A DNA stretch of 60,380 bases from Pseudomonas ovata. GTDB lineage: Bacteria > Pseudomonadota > Gammaproteobacteria > Pseudomonadales > Pseudomonadaceae. The notes under the pieces were generated by a model. The model saw nothing but the letters and a program-made list of their open reading frames with translations, searched no databases and had not been told where the DNA came from. The position numbers and the translations under genes are program-made. Position 1 is the stretch's first letter, and every line of letters starts with the position of its first letter. Positions 58,764-60,380 of the stretch are shown in pieces. The DNA is taken from positions 1-60,380 of the forward strand of contig NZ_QFFU01000034.1 of the NCBI RefSeq assembly GCF_003131185.1. Direction: 5' to 3'.

Positions 58764-59639
58764 ATGAAACGGCAGCAGGACATCAGGCAGGTACGCTGGG
58801 ACCTGGCACTTCGCTATCGATTGATCGAGACGGTTGCGTGGTGGGAAGGCCGGCTGACCACGGTGCACTTGATGCAGAGCTTTGGCATCAGCCGTCAGCA
58901 AGCGTCCAAGGACATCAATACCTACATCAACGAGCATGCGCCTGAAAACCTTACATATGACAAGCAGCTCAAGGGCTATATACCCAGCCCGGCATTCAGC
59001 CCGAGGTTCATCGATAACAGTGCAAGCGCTTATCTGCACCTGCTTTACCAGAACAGTGCACGGGCGCCACACATCGAAGGCCTGGCACTGGCGTATGCAC
59101 ATACTCGAGTGCTTGAGGTGCCGGATCGCACGATCAAGGCTGAAATCCTGCGGCCGCTGCTCAAGGCGTGTCGCGAGCATCTGCGCCTGGACATCGAGTA
59201 TGTCTCTTTGAAAAATCCCATTCCTGAAGGACGGATCATTGCGCCTCATACGCTGGTCTATACCGGAATGCGCTGGCACGTCCGGGCCTATTGCGAGAAG
59301 AACCGCGAATACCGTGATTTCGTCTTGAGCCGATTCAGGGGTATTCCTGACCTGCGCGACGACAAGACAGAAAACGGGATAGAGGCAGATACCGAGTGGA
59401 ATACCGAGGTGATGGTGCTCATACAGCCCGATGGGCGTCTGGACAAGGCACAGCAGGCTATTATCGAAACCGATTTTGGCATGCAGGACGGACAATTGAT
59501 CGTCCCCAGCCGCAGCGCACTGGTGAAGTATGTGCTGCAACGCTACCAGATCGATCACAGGAATCTGGATCCTCACCCTGAAGCGCAGCAGATCGTGGTA
59601 GCCAATCTCAAGGAGCTCAAACCCTGGCTCTATGATTGA
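58764..59639 (+). CDS. WYL-domain transcriptional regulator (BrxR/CapW-like)
   Basis: A 291-residue protein with an N-terminal winged HTH (about 12-70; HLMQSFGISRQQASKDINTY), a WYL domain (about 135-205; RIIAPHTLVYTGMRWHVRAY, then YRDFVLSRFRGI) and a C-terminal WCX-like extension. The architecture, length and RWHVRAY...DFVLSR pattern resemble the regulators of CBASS and BREX defence loci. GGAG gives the SD. The HD gene follows after 33 bases, so the two are probably cotranscribed. Confidence 0.88.
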   Translation: MKRQQDIRQVRWDLALRYRLIETVAWWEGRLTTVHLMQSFGISRQQASKDINTYINEHAPENLTYDKQLKGYIPSPAFSPRFIDNSASAYLHLLYQNSARAPHIEGLALAYAHTRVLEVPDRTIKAEILRPLLKACREHLRLDIEYVSLKNPIPEGRIIAPHTLVYTGMRWHVRAYCEKNREYRDFVLSRFRGIPDLRDDKTENGIEADTEWNTEVMVLIQPDGRLDKAQQAIIETDFGMQDGQLIVPSRSALVKYVLQRYQIDHRNLDPHPEAQQIVVANLKELKPWLYD

Positions 59640-59672
59640 GCTGTTTTTAAACGCATCCCAGGAGGATTTCAT

Positions 59673-60239
59673 ATGACCCGTAACGATATTCAGCCTCTCT
59701 ACAACAAGGCCTGGCTCTTCGCCTCCCAAGCCCATCTGGGGCAAAAGATGAAAGCCTCTGAGCTGCCTTATGCAACGCACGTCGCCATGGTTGCCAATGA
59801 GCTGATCTTCGCGGAGCGACAGGAATCCGTGGGCGAGCTTGAGGTTGCCCTTCCGGCAGCTCTCTTGCATGACGTGCTGGAGGATACGAACACCGCCCAG
59901 GAAACGCTGATAGAAGTCTTTGGGGTGAAGGTTACTTCAACGGTTGCCAGCCTGAGCAAGAACCTGATAGTGCCTTTTTCGGAAGAGCGTTACTTACAGG
60001 CAATCGCCAATCACTCGCGCGAGGCGGCAGTGATCAAACTGTGCGATCGCATTACCAATCTGCAATCGGCACCTGTGACATGGACACACGCCAAGCGGAC
60101 GTCTTATCACGCTGAGTCGGCGCAGATCCTGCAATGGCTGGGGCATGTACATGCTTATCTCGGACAGAGGCTTGCCGAGAGCATGGCGCGGTATGAGCAG
60201 CTTTATATGGCTGGCGGGGAGGCCATGTTGCCTGAGTGA
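59673..60239 (+). CDS. SpoT/MESH1-like HD hydrolase (small alarmone hydrolase family)
   Basis: A 188-residue stand-alone HD protein without synthetase or TGS domains. The catalytic set can be read: H36 (YATHVAM), H66-D67 and E70-D71 (LLHDVLEDT), D125 and N129 (KLCDRITN). Their spacing closely follows MESH1/SpoT hydrolase domains. It should be a Mn-dependent nucleotide 3'-pyrophosphohydrolase acting on ppGpp, ppApp or a related alarmone; the substrate is not determinable here. AGGAGG gives a strong SD. It ends 47 bases before the rRNA terminator, convergent with it. Confidence 0.88.
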   Translation: MTRNDIQPLYNKAWLFASQAHLGQKMKASELPYATHVAMVANELIFAERQESVGELEVALPAALLHDVLEDTNTAQETLIEVFGVKVTSTVASLSKNLIVPFSEERYLQAIANHSREAAVIKLCDRITNLQSAPVTWTHAKRTSYHAESAQILQWLGHVHAYLGQRLAESMARYEQLYMAGGEAMLPE

Positions 60240-60285
60240 GGGTTGGTCGCAGCGGCCAGGAAATGTTTTATTCCGCGCAAAGCAA

Positions 60286-60314
60286 AACCCCCGATCGCAA
60301 GGCGATCAGGGGTT
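60286..60314 (-). terminator. rRNA-operon terminator
   Basis: AACCCC-C-GATCGC and GCGATC-A-GGGGTT pair around AAG; read on the minus strand the stem is followed by TTTTG. It lies directly downstream of the 5S rRNA 3' end. Confidence 0.85.
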
Positions 60315-60325
60315 CTGGGTTTGAA

Positions 60326-60380
60326 TCTTGACGATGACCTACTCTCACATGGAGAAGCTCCACACTACCATCGGCGATGC
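60326..60380 (-). rRNA. rrf: 5S ribosomal RNA, 3' part
   Basis: The complement reads GCATCGCCGATGGTAGTGTG, then CCATGTGAGAGTAGGTCATC and GTCAAGATT, the 3' half of Pseudomonas 5S rRNA. The 5' part and the rest of the rRNA operon lie beyond the window. The exact 3' end is uncertain by a few bases. Confidence 0.93.

Overview
The window is chromosomal DNA of a Pseudomonas, most likely of the P. putida/P. fluorescens type. The evidence is high-GC coding sequence, family-typical proteins throughout, and a gene order from amn to ppa that I recall as closely following the P. aeruginosa PA3970-PA4031 backbone. The intergenic repeats are also Pseudomonas-type REP/REPIN elements carrying the GTAGGAGCGCG...CGCGCTCCTAC core. 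No database was consulted; identities come from reading motifs and remembered family sequences.

Layout. Positions 1-382 hold REP elements. Positions 383-5597 (minus) carry amn, an AidB-type acyl-CoA dehydrogenase and a LadS-like 7TMR-DISM histidine kinase without a receiver domain. Positions 5953-10948 carry thiD-thiE, a divergent DNA-alkylation repair pair (ogt and an AdaA/AlkA fusion) and hemL. Positions 11147-13521 carry a Sel1-repeat protein, a DUF1820 protein and miaB. A tandem REPIN array (13531-14065) precedes the ybeZ-ybeY-corC-lnt operon. After ydcF and a small unknown gene come leuS-lptE-holA, then arfA with a terminator-like hairpin inside its coding sequence, and a lytic transglycosylase. 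Positions 25902-37274 (minus) form a long cell-wall and housekeeping cluster: proA, nadD, rsfS, rlmH, mrdA, rodA, mltB, rlpA, dacA, ybeD, lipB, lipA. Positions 37540-51111 hold mpg, a DedA-PAP2 fusion, a LON-domain protein, an LrgA/LrgB pair, a MaoC hydratase, a MORN/C13-peptidase lipoprotein, an NAD-binding protein, mpl-ubiX, an aldehyde dehydrogenase, a GNAT protein, dedA-mtfA and ppa.

From about 51.4 kb to the right edge the content becomes accessory. It holds an S24-type regulator whose catalytic lysine position reads Arg, and an ars operon (arsR, broken arsB, arsC, arsH). A TetR/SDR divergent pair with two palindromic operators follows, then an MscS channel. Last is a compact cassette of an ADP-ribosylglycohydrolase divergent from a WYL regulator and a SpoT/MESH1-like HD hydrolase. 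The cassette abuts the 3' end of an rRNA operon (partial 5S rRNA, minus strand, at the right edge).

How the genes work together. The central part is mostly envelope growth (PBP2, RodA, MltB, RlpA, PBP5, Mpl, Lnt, LptE), translation and ribosome quality control (MiaB, YbeY, RsfS, RlmH, ArfA, LeuS) and cofactor synthesis (ThiD/E, HemL, LipA/B, NadD, UbiX). The most interesting items are the DraG/WYL/HD cassette, the arfA internal terminator, the decaying arsB with a residual in-frame membrane-segment-ArsC reading frame, the receiver-less LadS, and the tandem REPIN array.
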